Source: a bacterium (GTDB taxonomy: Bacteria > Sysuimicrobiota > Sysuimicrobiia > Sysuimicrobiales > Segetimicrobiaceae). Taken from it: a stretch of 32,207 bases of DNA. The notes beneath the pieces are model-generated. The model was not told where the DNA came from. It searched no databases and was given only the letters and a program-made list of their open reading frames with translations. The stretch is from positions 1 to 32,207 of the forward strand of contig DATGJN010000010.1 in assembly GCA_035295165.1 (NCBI GenBank), written 5' to 3'. The position numbers and the translations under genes were made by a program. Of the stretch, positions 1-7,658 are shown piece after piece; position 1 is the first letter of the stretch; each line of letters starts with the position of its first letter.

Positions 1-93
1 CCGGATCGTGCGGAGCGGGTGATCCGGGGGCACGCGTTGCTCGGGCGAGATGTAGCTGAACATCGCGTCTTGGTGCAGGTCGTCACCGCACAT
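1..93 (-). CDS. IS5/IS1182-type transposase, N-terminal fragment (partial)
   Basis: The frame opens with ATG at 93-91 after a GGAGGA ribosome binding site and stays open for 31 codons to base 1. The peptide starts MCGDDLHQDAMFSYIS and continues with VPPDHPLRTIR. The pattern FSY(I/L/V)S, a short charged stretch and then P-x-DHPLR-xIR is the usual N-terminus of IS5/IS1182 transposases (DUF772, InsH N-terminal domain). The catalytic DDE domain would lie beyond the left edge. It is incomplete because of the window, and nothing visible indicates that it is mutated. Family assignment rests on this short motif only. Confidence 0.72.
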   Translation of the reverse strand, partial: MCGDDLHQDAMFSYISPEQRVPPDHPLRTIR

Positions 94-192
94 GCGAGGG
101 TCCTCCGACAGGTGGTGTGTATGAGCAGCGAAGTGTCGCAGCATCAATTCATCACATCTTGTCGGATGCCTGCTTTTTCAGCATCCTGCTAG
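1..192 (-). mobile_element. Left-edge insertion sequence, truncated by the window
   Basis: The first 93 bases encode the N-terminus of a DUF772-type transposase on the minus strand. About 80 bases upstream of its start is TGCTTTTTCAGCATCCTGCT (171-190, followed by AG). Read inward from the outside this is CTAGCAGGATGCTGAAAAAG, which resembles terminal repeats I know from IS5/IS1182-type elements. I infer the element enters from the left and ends near base 192. The other end and the target duplication lie outside the window, so the boundary is approximate. Confidence 0.6.
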
Positions 193-200
193 AGATGCTG
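179..200. repeat. Short inverted repeat at the IS border
   Basis: CAGCATC (179-185) and GATGCTG (194-200) form a perfect 7-bp dyad around an 8-base loop. It straddles the inferred end of the left insertion sequence. It could be part of the transposase recognition end, or a hairpin limiting read-through in either direction. No T-run follows it. Confidence 0.4.
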
Positions 201-413
201 TTCGCCGCGCCCAGGCCCGCGAACGTCCGCCGGGGTCCCGGGGGTCCTGGAGCCTCCAGAGCTGGGGCAGGGGAAGACCGGCCGGGTGCGCGAAATACGG
301 TTCTTGACGGAAGATTCGCGGACGTGGGCGACCGTGCGCGCACCGGGACGTGCGTGCTCGCCGGACGCTGCCGAGGTGCAGCGCGATGTCCCCGGCGGGA
401 CGGAGGAGCCTCC

Positions 414-2420
414 ATGCAACCGTCAGACCGTTCGAATGACCTCGCGGTTGTGTGTGACGCCTGGACGCGCTTCACGGAGACCGGTCAGCTCGGCGCGGGC
501 CTCGACCCGCTGGTCGCGGTCTCCTGGAAGCGGTGTGCCCCCCGGTTGAACCCGCTTGGCGCGCCGCAATGGGCGTACCTCAGTGACGACGTCCTTCCAT
601 TGACGCTGAACCAGCACGCTTCTATGCGGGCGATCGCCCGGCCGCTGATGGAGGACGTTCACCAGTACATCGAGGGCGCCGGGGCCGCGCTGCTGTTTTG
701 CGACAGCACCAACTGTCTACTGGAGATGTTGGGCGACCGCGAGGCCGTAGCGGCAGCCACGCACCTGGGATTCCGCCGCGGGGCGTTTCTCGACGAGACG
801 CGCATCGGGACCACGGCGTTCTCGGTGGCACTGATCGAGCGTGCGCCCGTCCAGATCGTCGGGCCCGAACACTTCCTGCAATGCTTCCACGCACTCGGAT
901 CGGCGGCCGCGTCGATCTTCGACCTGGACGGAGGCCCCGTCGGGGTGATCGGCCTCCTTGGTCCGGTGGACCGGCACAGCCGCCACGTGTTGGGGATCGT
1001 GGTGGGCGCGGCCAAGGCGATCGAGAACCAGCTGCAGGCGGACCTGTTCATCCACGAGGCCAACACGCAGGCCACCGAGCTGAACGAGACGATGGACGCG
1101 ATCTCCGAGGGCGTGCTCGCGTGGACGGCCGGGGGGGTGATCACGCACCTCAACCACCGTGCCGGGTTGCTCCTCGGGCTCACGCCGACGATGGTCGTCG
1201 GGCGGCCGCTCGCGGAGTATCTGACGCTGCAGCAGGGATTTGCGCGCGCACTCGTCCTTGGGGAGGAACTGCACGACGTCGAGGCCACGCTGGCCGTGCA
1301 GGGCCGACCCGTCGAGTGTCTCGTCAGCCTGCGCATCATCCGCACGCGACAGGGTGATCCCGCGGTCTACATCGCGACGCTGCAGCGGATCGAGCGGGTG
1401 CGTCAGTTGGTGCACCGTCAGCTCGGCGCGCAGGCCCGTCTCACGCTCGACGACATCGTCGGGCACGGGCCGGCCGCGCGGCGCGTGAGACGGCAGGCGC
1501 TCGCCGCGGCAAACGCGCGGGGATGCGTGCTGTTGATCGGAGAGAGCGGTACCAACAAGAACCCGCTCGCGCGCGCGATCCACAACAGCGGCGCGCGCGC
1601 GGACGGTCCGTTCATCGCGATCAACTGCGGCGCGATCCCCCGCGCCCTCGTGCTCGGCGAGTTCCTCGGGTTCGCCGCGGGGGCGTTCAACAGCGGGCGT
1701 TCGACCGGGCAGCCGAGTAAGTTTGAGTTGGCGGATGGCGGCACGCTGCTCCTCGAAGACGTCGAGGCGCTGCCGCTCGAGATGCAGGCCGCGTTGCTCG
1801 CAGTCATCGAATCGGGCGAGGTGACCCGCCTCGGTGGCACGCGCACGGTTCCCGTCGACATGCGGGTGATCGCGTCCACGGAAGTCGATCTCGAGGCACG
1901 CGTCGCGGAAGGGGCGTTTCGCCCCGACCTGCTCTTCCGTTTGAGTTCGTTTGTGATCATGCCTCGGCCGCTCCGCGAACGTCCGGAGGACCTGCCGTTG
2001 TTGATCGATCACTTGCTGGAGCAGTTGAGCGCGCAGATCGGGCGTCCGCTGTCGATGACGGCCGCCGCAAGGCGCCTGCTGCGCGCCTATCCGTGGCCGG
2101 GCAACATCAGCGAACTCGAGGCGGCGATCGAGCGCGCGGCACTCCGGTGCATGGGACGTGCGATCCAGCCCGCGCACCTGCCGGACAGCGTGCGTCGGCC
2201 GCACGCGAAGGTGCCGAACAAACCGATCGCCGAACCGGTCCGGAGCCTCGCGCAGGCGGAAGAGGTAGCGATTCTGAGCGCGGCGCGGTTCACGCAGGGT
2301 AACCTGAGTCGTGCAGCCGAGCTCCTCGGGATCGGTCGGACAACCCTGTGGCGGAAGATGCGGGAGCTCGGTCTCAGCGCGAAGGATTTCGGCACGGACC
2401 GGCCGCGCGCGGCCGGCTGA
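414..2420 (+). CDS. AcoR-like Fis-family regulator (GAF-PAS-AAA+-HTH) with degenerate sigma-54 motifs
   Basis: Predicted 668-residue cytoplasmic regulator with the architecture of AcoR/NifA-type enhancer-binding proteins. A GAF-like sensor lies at about 85-205, a PAS-like region at about 225-330, an AAA+ module at about 350-590, and a Fis-type HTH near the end (NLSRAAELLGIGRTTLWRKM). I chose the ATG at 414 because GGAGG precedes it closely; the frame stays open upstream, but that extension looks non-coding. Key motifs depart from the family. The Walker A region reads GESGTNKN instead of GESGTGKE (lysine kept, about 376-383). The sigma-54 contact loop GAFTGA is GAFNSG (423-428). The Walker B acidic pair is E448-D449 rather than D-E. 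It probably still binds DNA, but activation through sigma-54 is doubtful. It converges with the stress-protein gene downstream. The effector is unknown. Confidence 0.88.
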   Translation: MQPSDRSNDLAVVCDAWTRFTETGQLGAGLDPLVAVSWKRCAPRLNPLGAPQWAYLSDDVLPLTLNQHASMRAIARPLMEDVHQYIEGAGAALLFCDSTNCLLEMLGDREAVAAATHLGFRRGAFLDETRIGTTAFSVALIERAPVQIVGPEHFLQCFHALGSAAASIFDLDGGPVGVIGLLGPVDRHSRHVLGIVVGAAKAIENQLQADLFIHEANTQATELNETMDAISEGVLAWTAGGVITHLNHRAGLLLGLTPTMVVGRPLAEYLTLQQGFARALVLGEELHDVEATLAVQGRPVECLVSLRIIRTRQGDPAVYIATLQRIERVRQLVHRQLGAQARLTLDDIVGHGPAARRVRRQALAAANARGCVLLIGESGTNKNPLARAIHNSGARADGPFIAINCGAIPRALVLGEFLGFAAGAFNSGRSTGQPSKFELADGGTLLLEDVEALPLEMQAALLAVIESGEVTRLGGTRTVPVDMRVIASTEVDLEARVAEGAFRPDLLFRLSSFVIMPRPLRERPEDLPLLIDHLLEQLSAQIGRPLSMTAAARRLLRAYPWPGNISELEAAIERAALRCMGRAIQPAHLPDSVRRPHAKVPNKPIAEPVRSLAQAEEVAILSAARFTQGNLSRAAELLGIGRTTLWRKMRELGLSAKDFGTDRPRAAG

Positions 2421-2470
2421 GGCCGGCGTCCCGACGTGGCGAGGGTGGGGACCGGGTCCTCCGAGCGGAT

Positions 2471-2905
2471 CTAGCGCGCGATCACCACGGAGCAATGGGC
2501 GCCGTGGAGGACCCGTTCGCTCACGCTCCCGAGGACCAATCCCCCGATCCGGCCGAGGCCTCGCCGGCCAAGGACGATCAGATCTGCACGGACCTCCTGC
2601 GCGAGTTTGAGGATCTCCTCGGCCGGGTCTCCAGTCCGATACACCGTCGTCACGTGTGTCCCATGTTCCGTGAATGCACGCGCGGCGTGGACGAGGATGT
2701 CTTCGCCTTCGGATTCGAGCCGCTCGGCAATGATACGAAAGTCGGAGAGGCGGTGCACGCCGGGCCCGACGGCCGGTGCGTGCGGGATATGGCCCACGTT
2801 GATCAGGGTCACGTCGAGGCCGCCGAACGTGTGCCCCCATCGCGCCACCCAGAGGACCGCTCGGTCCGCGTGGGGCGACCCATCCGTGCCGATGACAACT
2901 CGCAT
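2471..2905 (-). CDS. Universal stress protein, single UspA domain
   Basis: 144-residue small cytoplasmic protein of the UspA family. It begins MRVVIGTDGSPHADRAV, with the conserved Asp of the first strand. It ends with the ATP-binding signature G-2x-G-9x-G-S, seen as GRRGLGRIGGLVLGS, so it is likely the ATP-binding type. The ATG at 2905 follows a strong GGAGGGAGG ribosome binding site; longer in-frame starts upstream lack coding character. It lies 106 bases downstream of the ATP synthase subunit D gene on the same strand and could be co-transcribed. USPs of this kind respond to starvation and energy stress, but the specific role cannot be read from sequence. Confidence 0.92.
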   Translation of the reverse strand: MRVVIGTDGSPHADRAVLWVARWGHTFGGLDVTLINVGHIPHAPAVGPGVHRLSDFRIIAERLESEGEDILVHAARAFTEHGTHVTTVYRTGDPAEEILKLAQEVRADLIVLGRRGLGRIGGLVLGSVSERVLHGAHCSVVIAR

Positions 2906-3011
2906 TGTTCCGCCTCCCTCCGTGTGATCCGTCAAGGCTTCCCCGGCCGCAACCTTCGACCGGACCCGGGATCCACAACGCGCGCCCCAACGATGGTCCC
3001 GGCCGCTTGTC

Positions 3012-3662
3012 TCACGGAGGACGGTCCCGCCCGGGCCCGTCCGCAAGCTTCTTCTTGACCCGCTTGAGCCGAAATACGTCTTCCCGCGCCCGTTCCTCCA
3101 ACTTGGCGGCGATCTGCTGGATCTCCTCACGCAGGCGGGGGATCAGGATCTGTTCAAGCGCGTTCACCCGGCGGGTCGTCTTCCTAATCTCATCACCGAC
3201 CTTGGCCATCGTCGCCTCGGTGCCTGCGGCGCTCAGCAGGACGGACACCAGTTCCTCGAAGTGATTCGCGCATTCGACGGCACGCCACGAGACGGCGATC
3301 GGATCGTGTCCCCGCTCGAGCATGGTCCTGTGTACGCCGTTTCCCGTTACCGCGGGAACCTGAACACCCCACAGATTGTTCGTGCCGATCTCGACCGACA
3401 GATTTCGAGTGTCCACGAACGCCACAGATTCCAGCACTTCCGGCCCCTCGACCGCTTTGGCGACGCTCAGGATCCGATAGGACGCGTCTGCAATCCGGAT
3501 CAATCGGGTTCGAGCGATGTGCGCTTGCCGAACGAGGTCCCAAAAATTGGATGCGAGGGCGTCGCGCTTCCGCGTGAGGAGATCGGCAGCTTGCAGGGCT
3601 TGGGCCATCCGGCTCCTGCGCTGCAGCAGATTCATTCGCGTGGGACTGATCGTGTCGCTCAT
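3012..3662 (-). CDS. ntpD: V/A-type ATP synthase subunit D (central stalk), isolated gene
   Basis: 216 residues, the normal length for the family. The N-terminus (SPTRMNLLQRRSRMAQAL, then LLTRKRDAL) and the C-terminal coiled-coil segment (TTRRVNALEQILIPRLREEI) are typical of the D subunit, which forms the rotating central shaft of V/A-type ATPases. This subunit works only inside the whole complex (A, B, C, E, F, I, K). In most bacteria ntpD closes an operon directly after ntpB. Here no other ATPase gene is adjacent: upstream on its strand are 305 bases without a recognisable gene, and downstream is a universal stress protein. It may be a second copy or a relocated subunit. The reading frame is intact. 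The ribosome binding site is weak (GGGAG about 12 bases before ATG). Confidence 0.9.
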   Translation of the reverse strand: MSDTISPTRMNLLQRRSRMAQALQAADLLTRKRDALASNFWDLVRQAHIARTRLIRIADASYRILSVAKAVEGPEVLESVAFVDTRNLSVEIGTNNLWGVQVPAVTGNGVHRTMLERGHDPIAVSWRAVECANHFEELVSVLLSAAGTEATMAKVGDEIRKTTRRVNALEQILIPRLREEIQQIAAKLEERAREDVFRLKRVKKKLADGPGRDRPP

Positions 3663-3967
3663 CTACGCCCGCACTCCCATGGAGCGCCGAACAACCGCGT
3701 TTCCCGGCGCGGTCACAGCGCGCTCACCGGGCCCGATCTCAACGTACCACACGGGATTCCCAAATACTTCCGTTGGGGGGGCGGCGGGCGCGCACCCCGG
3801 TTCTCGTGTCGGCACTTGCGTGGCGCCGGCGCACTCATCCGGGCTCCAGCAGGCGGCCACACGAGGCATCCGGGGGACGACCGCGGACACTCGCTGGGCG
3901 GCCGGACGGTCACATTCCGGCGCCGGGCACTCAAGGAGCGACCGCCGGCCCGGCGAACCCGGATCTC
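3663..3967. other. Intergenic stretch between ntpD and the carbamoylase gene
   Basis: 305 bases between two divergent genes. I see no convincing gene. A minus-strand frame of about 75 codons ends in TAG immediately before the ntpD ATG, but it has no recognisable domain or ribosome binding site. No clear -35/-10 pair was found for either neighbour, although their promoters should lie here. Confidence 0.5.
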
Positions 3968-5203
3968 GTGACCTCCACCTCTCCTGCTCGTGTCGACGGC
4001 GACCGGCTCTGGGCCGCGCTCACGGCGATGGCCGAGATCGGCGCCACGCCCGCCGGAGGGGTGCGGCGTCTCGCGCTGACCGATGAAGACCGGGCCGCTC
4101 GGGACTTACTCGTCCGCTGGCTCGAGGACGCGGATTGCGCGGTCCGCGTGGACGACTTAGGGAACATCTACGGGCGACGCCTCGGTGCCGTCGTGGTCCT
4201 ACCGCCGGTGGTCATGGGCTCCCACCTCGATACCGTGCCCACCGGGGGGCGGTTTGACGGCGCGCTCGGTGTGCTCGCGGCACTCGAGGTTGTGCGCGCG
4301 CTGAACGACGCGGACATCGTGACGCGGCATCCGCTCGAGGTCGTCTGCTGGACGAACGAAGAGGGCGTTCGGTTCGCTCCGGCGATGCTGGCGAGCGGCG
4401 TCGTGTGCGGGCAGTTTACGCTGGAGCAGGCGTACGCGACGCCCGATCTCGACGGGCGCACGTTTGGAGCCGAACTGCGGCGCATCGGCTACGCCGGTGA
4501 CGCGACCCATCGGCTCGCCGCGGCCGCCGCGTACCTGGAACTCCACGTCGAGCAGGGGCCGGTCCTGGAGCGCGCGGGCGATGAGATCGGGGTCGTCGAG
4601 GGTGTGGAGGAAATCTCGTGGAGCCGGGTCGACGTCGTCGGACGCGCCGCGCACGCGGGCCCGACGCCGATCGCCGATCGGCGGGATGCCTTGGTCGCGG
4701 CGGCGCGGGTCGTGCTCGCCCTCCGGGAAGCGGCCCAGGCGGTGCCGGGTGTCCGTGGCACGGTGGGACGGCTCGAGGTGGTGCCGAACGCGGTCAACGT
4801 GGTGCCCGGGTCGGTGCGGTTGACCGCCGATCTCCGGGCGCCGCGGGGTGAGGATCTGGATCGCGCGCGTGCCGCGTTCCGCGATCGGTGCGCGGACGCC
4901 GCACGCCGGGACGGAGTTGAGGTCCGCGTGGAAGAGTTCTGGCGGAGCCCGGCGACCTCGTTCTCGCCGATCGTGATCGAGGCCGTGTCCCAAGCGGCGC
5001 GAACCCTGGGCTACTCCAGCCGCCGGTTGTGGGCGGGCGCGGGACACGACGCCAAGTACGTGGCGGATCGCTTCCCGGCCGGCATGATCTTCGTGCCGAG
5101 TGTCGGCGGCCTGAGCCACAACGAGCGCGAGTGGACCGAACCGGAGGCCTGTGCACGCGGCACCGCCGTGCTCCTCGAAGCCGCGCGCACGCTCGCCGGG
5201 TAA
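3968..5203 (+). CDS. M20-family Zn-dependent amidohydrolase (N-carbamoyl-L-amino-acid hydrolase / allantoate amidohydrolase type)
   Basis: 411 residues from the GTG at 3968, the usual length of the HyuC/AllC group. These enzymes remove carbamoyl or ureido groups from N-carbamoyl amino acids, allantoate or related compounds. The bimetal site is recognisable: HLDTVPTGGRFDG with H87, D89 and D98, the pair E131-E132 in TNEEGVRF, H193 in ELHVEQGP, and the C-terminal GLSHNEREW with H384. AGAGHDAKYVA and GMIFVPS are subgroup signatures. An upstream extension of 65 codons exists but is low-complexity. GTG was chosen because similarity begins there; its ribosome binding site is weak. The next gene encodes a second M20 enzyme, suggesting amino-acid or pyrimidine-derivative breakdown. 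The substrate cannot be decided from sequence. Confidence 0.87.
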   Translation: MTSTSPARVDGDRLWAALTAMAEIGATPAGGVRRLALTDEDRAARDLLVRWLEDADCAVRVDDLGNIYGRRLGAVVVLPPVVMGSHLDTVPTGGRFDGALGVLAALEVVRALNDADIVTRHPLEVVCWTNEEGVRFAPAMLASGVVCGQFTLEQAYATPDLDGRTFGAELRRIGYAGDATHRLAAAAAYLELHVEQGPVLERAGDEIGVVEGVEEISWSRVDVVGRAAHAGPTPIADRRDALVAAARVVLALREAAQAVPGVRGTVGRLEVVPNAVNVVPGSVRLTADLRAPRGEDLDRARAAFRDRCADAARRDGVEVRVEEFWRSPATSFSPIVIEAVSQAARTLGYSSRRLWAGAGHDAKYVADRFPAGMIFVPSVGGLSHNEREWTEPEACARGTAVLLEAARTLAG

Positions 5204-5402
5204 TCCGCCGCCCCTGCGCGCGATCGCGCTCCGGCGTCTGTGGTGGATCTTGCGAGAACGGCCGCGGCGCGCTGCCGCGCCCGATGCGACCCATGCGACA
5301 CGGCCGCTTCGGGTTCGCCCGGGAGGAGGCATCGCGAGCCTGCGGGAAGGTTCCGTCAGCGGCCGCAGGAGGTCGCCCGAGAGCGTTTCGCGGAGGGATC
5401 GG

Positions 5403-6740
5403 ATGCCCGCACCCGATGTTGGCCGGATTGCCGAAGAGCACGGTGAGGAGATCGTCGCGCTGGCGCGCGATTTGGTCAGGATCGACACGACGAACACGGG
5501 TGTGATGCCGACGGGCAACGAGACCGAGGCGGCGACCCTGTTGCAGCGCATCCTCCGAGCCGCCGGGGTCGAGTCTGAAATCCACGGGCGCGTCCCGGAG
5601 CGTGGCAATCTCTTCGCGACGGTTCCCGGGCGGAGCGGGAGGACGGCTCTCGTCTTGTTGTCGCACACCGACGTCGTGCCCGCAGGCGACGCTGCGCAGT
5701 GGACCCACCAGCCGTTCGCCGGTGCGGTCGAGGACGGATATCTCCACGGCCGCGGTGCCGCCGACATGAAGGGCACGGTCGCGGCGCAGGCGATGACGCT
5801 GATCCTGCTGCGGCGGCTCGGGGTGCCGCTCGCGCACGGTGTGGGGTTCGTCTGCGTCGCGGACGAGGAGGCCGGAGGAGCCTACGGCGCCGGGTGGGTG
5901 GCGAAGACACATCCCGATTGGTTCCAGGCGCAGTGCTGCCTCAACGAAGGTGGGGGGACGTTCGTGCCGGCGCCCGGTCGCGACTGGTGCCTGCTCGGTG
6001 TCGGCGAAAAGGGCAGGTACGAGGTGACCGCGACGTTTCACGGGCGCGGCGCCCACGCGGCGCGTCCGTGGGAGGGCGACAACGCGTTCTACAAAGTCGC
6101 GGCGGCGCTGGCCCGCCTGCAGGGGTACGAGCCGGAGCGGGACACCGGCGCGCCGGTCTTCGAGGCGCTCTCCCGTGCAGTCGGCCCGGTCACGCCGGCC
6201 ACGGTCGACGCGGTGATCGCGCGCCTCGCGCCGTCCCATCCGCGCCTCGCCGACCACGTGCGGCAGACCTCGCGCCTCGTCATCACCCCGACGCTGGTCT
6301 CGGGCGGGGTTAAGTCGAACAGCGTGCCCGATGCGTGCCGGTTGACCTGCGACGTCCGGGCGCTGCCCCATCAGGGGCCGGCGTACGTGCAGGAGCTCGC
6401 GCAGCGCCTGCTCGCCGGCGCCGACGTCCGCGTGGACCAGACGGCGGTGTCCAACAAATCGGATGCCCCCGCCGACCTCGTGGCCGTGTTCCAGGATGCG
6501 CTCGCCCGCGCGATCGGCCGGACGGTCGAGGTCGTCCCAAGCATCAGCGGCGGGTTCACCGATTCCCGGTTCGTGCGCGCGCTCGGGGTGCGGGCGTACG
6601 GATTCTCGCCGGGGGCCCCCGAGAGCGACCCGTCGCGGCATCGCGCGCACGGGCCGAACGAGTCGGTCGCGGTGCGGGATCTGGTCGTGCAAACGGCGAC
6701 ATACCTCGGGATCGCGGACCGGCTCGCCGCATCGAGCTAG
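5403..6740 (+). CDS. M20-family metallopeptidase (ArgE/DapE/aminoacylase-like)
   Basis: 445 residues, starting at ATG 5403 with GGAGG 7 bases upstream. The catalytic domain carries SHTDVVP (H88, D90), GRGAADMKG (D121, metal-bridging) and DEEAGG (E155-E156, general base and metal ligand), with a final His in HRAHGPNES. The lid domain is in the middle. The family hydrolyses N-acyl amino acids or dipeptides (ArgE, DapE, acetylornithine deacetylase, carboxypeptidase G2 types). The sequence does not separate these, so I leave the substrate open. It is 199 bases downstream of the carbamoylase-type enzyme, in the same direction, and 51 bases before a RAM-domain gene. Confidence 0.88.
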   Translation: MPAPDVGRIAEEHGEEIVALARDLVRIDTTNTGVMPTGNETEAATLLQRILRAAGVESEIHGRVPERGNLFATVPGRSGRTALVLLSHTDVVPAGDAAQWTHQPFAGAVEDGYLHGRGAADMKGTVAAQAMTLILLRRLGVPLAHGVGFVCVADEEAGGAYGAGWVAKTHPDWFQAQCCLNEGGGTFVPAPGRDWCLLGVGEKGRYEVTATFHGRGAHAARPWEGDNAFYKVAAALARLQGYEPERDTGAPVFEALSRAVGPVTPATVDAVIARLAPSHPRLADHVRQTSRLVITPTLVSGGVKSNSVPDACRLTCDVRALPHQGPAYVQELAQRLLAGADVRVDQTAVSNKSDAPADLVAVFQDALARAIGRTVEVVPSISGGFTDSRFVRALGVRAYGFSPGAPESDPSRHRAHGPNESVAVRDLVVQTATYLGIADRLAASS

Positions 6741-6791
6741 CACGGCGTCGGCGGGGAGCGACCCAAGCGCAGGGTCGAAGGAGGAGGCACG

Positions 6792-7109
6792 ATGTTCACC
6801 GCGTTTGTGATGATCCAGACCGAGCGGCGGCGTACCCAGGAGGTTGCGCGGCAACTCGCCGAGATTGCCGGCGTTGCGGAGGTCTATTCGGTGACCGGTG
6901 AGTGGGATATCATCGCGGTGCTGCGGCTGAAGGACTACACCGAACTCGCCGACACGGTGACGGGGAGAATGGTGGAGATCCCCGGGATCACGCGGACGAA
7001 CACCCATCTGGCGTTCCGGGCGTTTCCGGAGTCGCTGCTCGAGCGGTCGTTCTCCGTTGGCCTCGAGGAAGATCCGGGGGCGTCAGGGCCGGGGCCGCAC
7101 GGACGATAG
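6792..7109 (+). CDS. Stand-alone Lrp/AsnC ligand-binding (RAM) domain protein
   Basis: 105 residues. It consists of a single RAM domain (alpha/beta sandwich, residues about 1-78) without the N-terminal HTH of Lrp. The pattern VAEVYSVTGEWDIIAVLRLKD, followed by IPGITRTNTHLAF, matches the AsnC C-terminal domain. Start ATG 6792 follows AGGAGGAGG. Such single-domain proteins bind amino acids and oligomerise, sometimes modifying full-length Lrp proteins or enzymes. Here it follows two M20 hydrolases that probably release amino acids, so sensing their product is a plausible but unproven role. The tail after about residue 88 is Gly/Pro-rich and probably disordered. Confidence 0.88.
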   Translation: MFTAFVMIQTERRRTQEVARQLAEIAGVAEVYSVTGEWDIIAVLRLKDYTELADTVTGRMVEIPGITRTNTHLAFRAFPESLLERSFSVGLEEDPGASGPGPHGR

Positions 7110-7125
7110 CGCGCGCCATGCATGC

Positions 7126-7131
7126 TACAAT
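7126..7131 (+). promoter_or_regulatory. Putative -10 element for the J-domain gene
   Basis: TACAAT lies 12 bases before the ATG at 7144, within GCTACAATGG. With a start site about 7 bases downstream, the mRNA would be nearly leaderless (about 6 bases), in keeping with the absence of a Shine-Dalgarno sequence. No good -35 was found at 16-18 bases upstream, so this is a weak call. Confidence 0.4.
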
Positions 7132-7143
7132 GGTGGCGCGACG

Positions 7144-7593
7144 ATGCGGTTCCGGCCGGAGATCGACTACTATGAGATTCTTCAGGTGCACCCGCGCGCC
7201 TCTCAGGAGATGGTCAAGAAGGCGTACCGCACCCTCATGGGCGAGATGGGCGCCCACCCCGATCTCGGCGGAGACGAAGAACGGGCGAAACTGATCAACG
7301 AAGCCTACGCCGTGCTGGGAGACCCGGATCTCCGCGGCGCCTACGACCGCGCGCGGGGGGGACAGGCCGCAAGAGGAGGGTTCGCGCCCACCCCGGCCGG
7401 CGGGAGAGGCGGCGAGCCCGATCAGGTCGCGGCGTTTCTCCGCAAGCTCATGCTCTCCGCCGCCGTGATCGCCGCAGGCATGGTCCTCGCCCGGCTGCTC
7501 GAAAACCCCGTGCTCAGCCTGGCCGACCTCGCGGCGATGGTCGGCGTCCTGCTGCGGATCTGGAGCCAGGTGGCTGTGCTCGGCGGACGCTGA
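7144..7593 (+). CDS. DnaJ-domain membrane protein
   Basis: 149 residues. A J domain fills about residues 8-70, with the essential HPD at 38-40 (GAHPDLGGD), so it should stimulate a DnaK ATPase. There is no Gly/Phe region, zinc finger or DnaJ C-terminal domain, so it is not the housekeeping DnaJ. A Gly-rich linker (71-95) leads to two hydrophobic helices (about 101-118 and 124-145), which suggests anchoring of Hsp70 at the membrane, with the J domain cytoplasmic. Start at ATG 7144 is preferred because the domain begins directly after it. It converges with the amidase gene, 65 bases away. Client unknown. Confidence 0.85.
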   Translation: MRFRPEIDYYEILQVHPRASQEMVKKAYRTLMGEMGAHPDLGGDEERAKLINEAYAVLGDPDLRGAYDRARGGQAARGGFAPTPAGGRGGEPDQVAAFLRKLMLSAAVIAAGMVLARLLENPVLSLADLAAMVGVLLRIWSQVAVLGGR

Positions 7594-7658
7594 GGCGGCC
7601 TGACTCCGCGGAGCCACACCGGGGTGCGCGTGTCACCGCGGGTTCCGACGCGCCCACG

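Noticed and set aside
717-2990. 757-codon open frame on the minus strand opposite the regulator gene
   Set aside because: Low-complexity Arg/Gly/Pro/Asp-rich translation without a domain. It is the antisense shadow expected from strong third-position GC bias.
3663-3890. 75-codon minus-strand frame ending directly before ntpD
   Set aside because: No ribosome binding site, no recognised domain; the abutting stop is suggestive but not sufficient.
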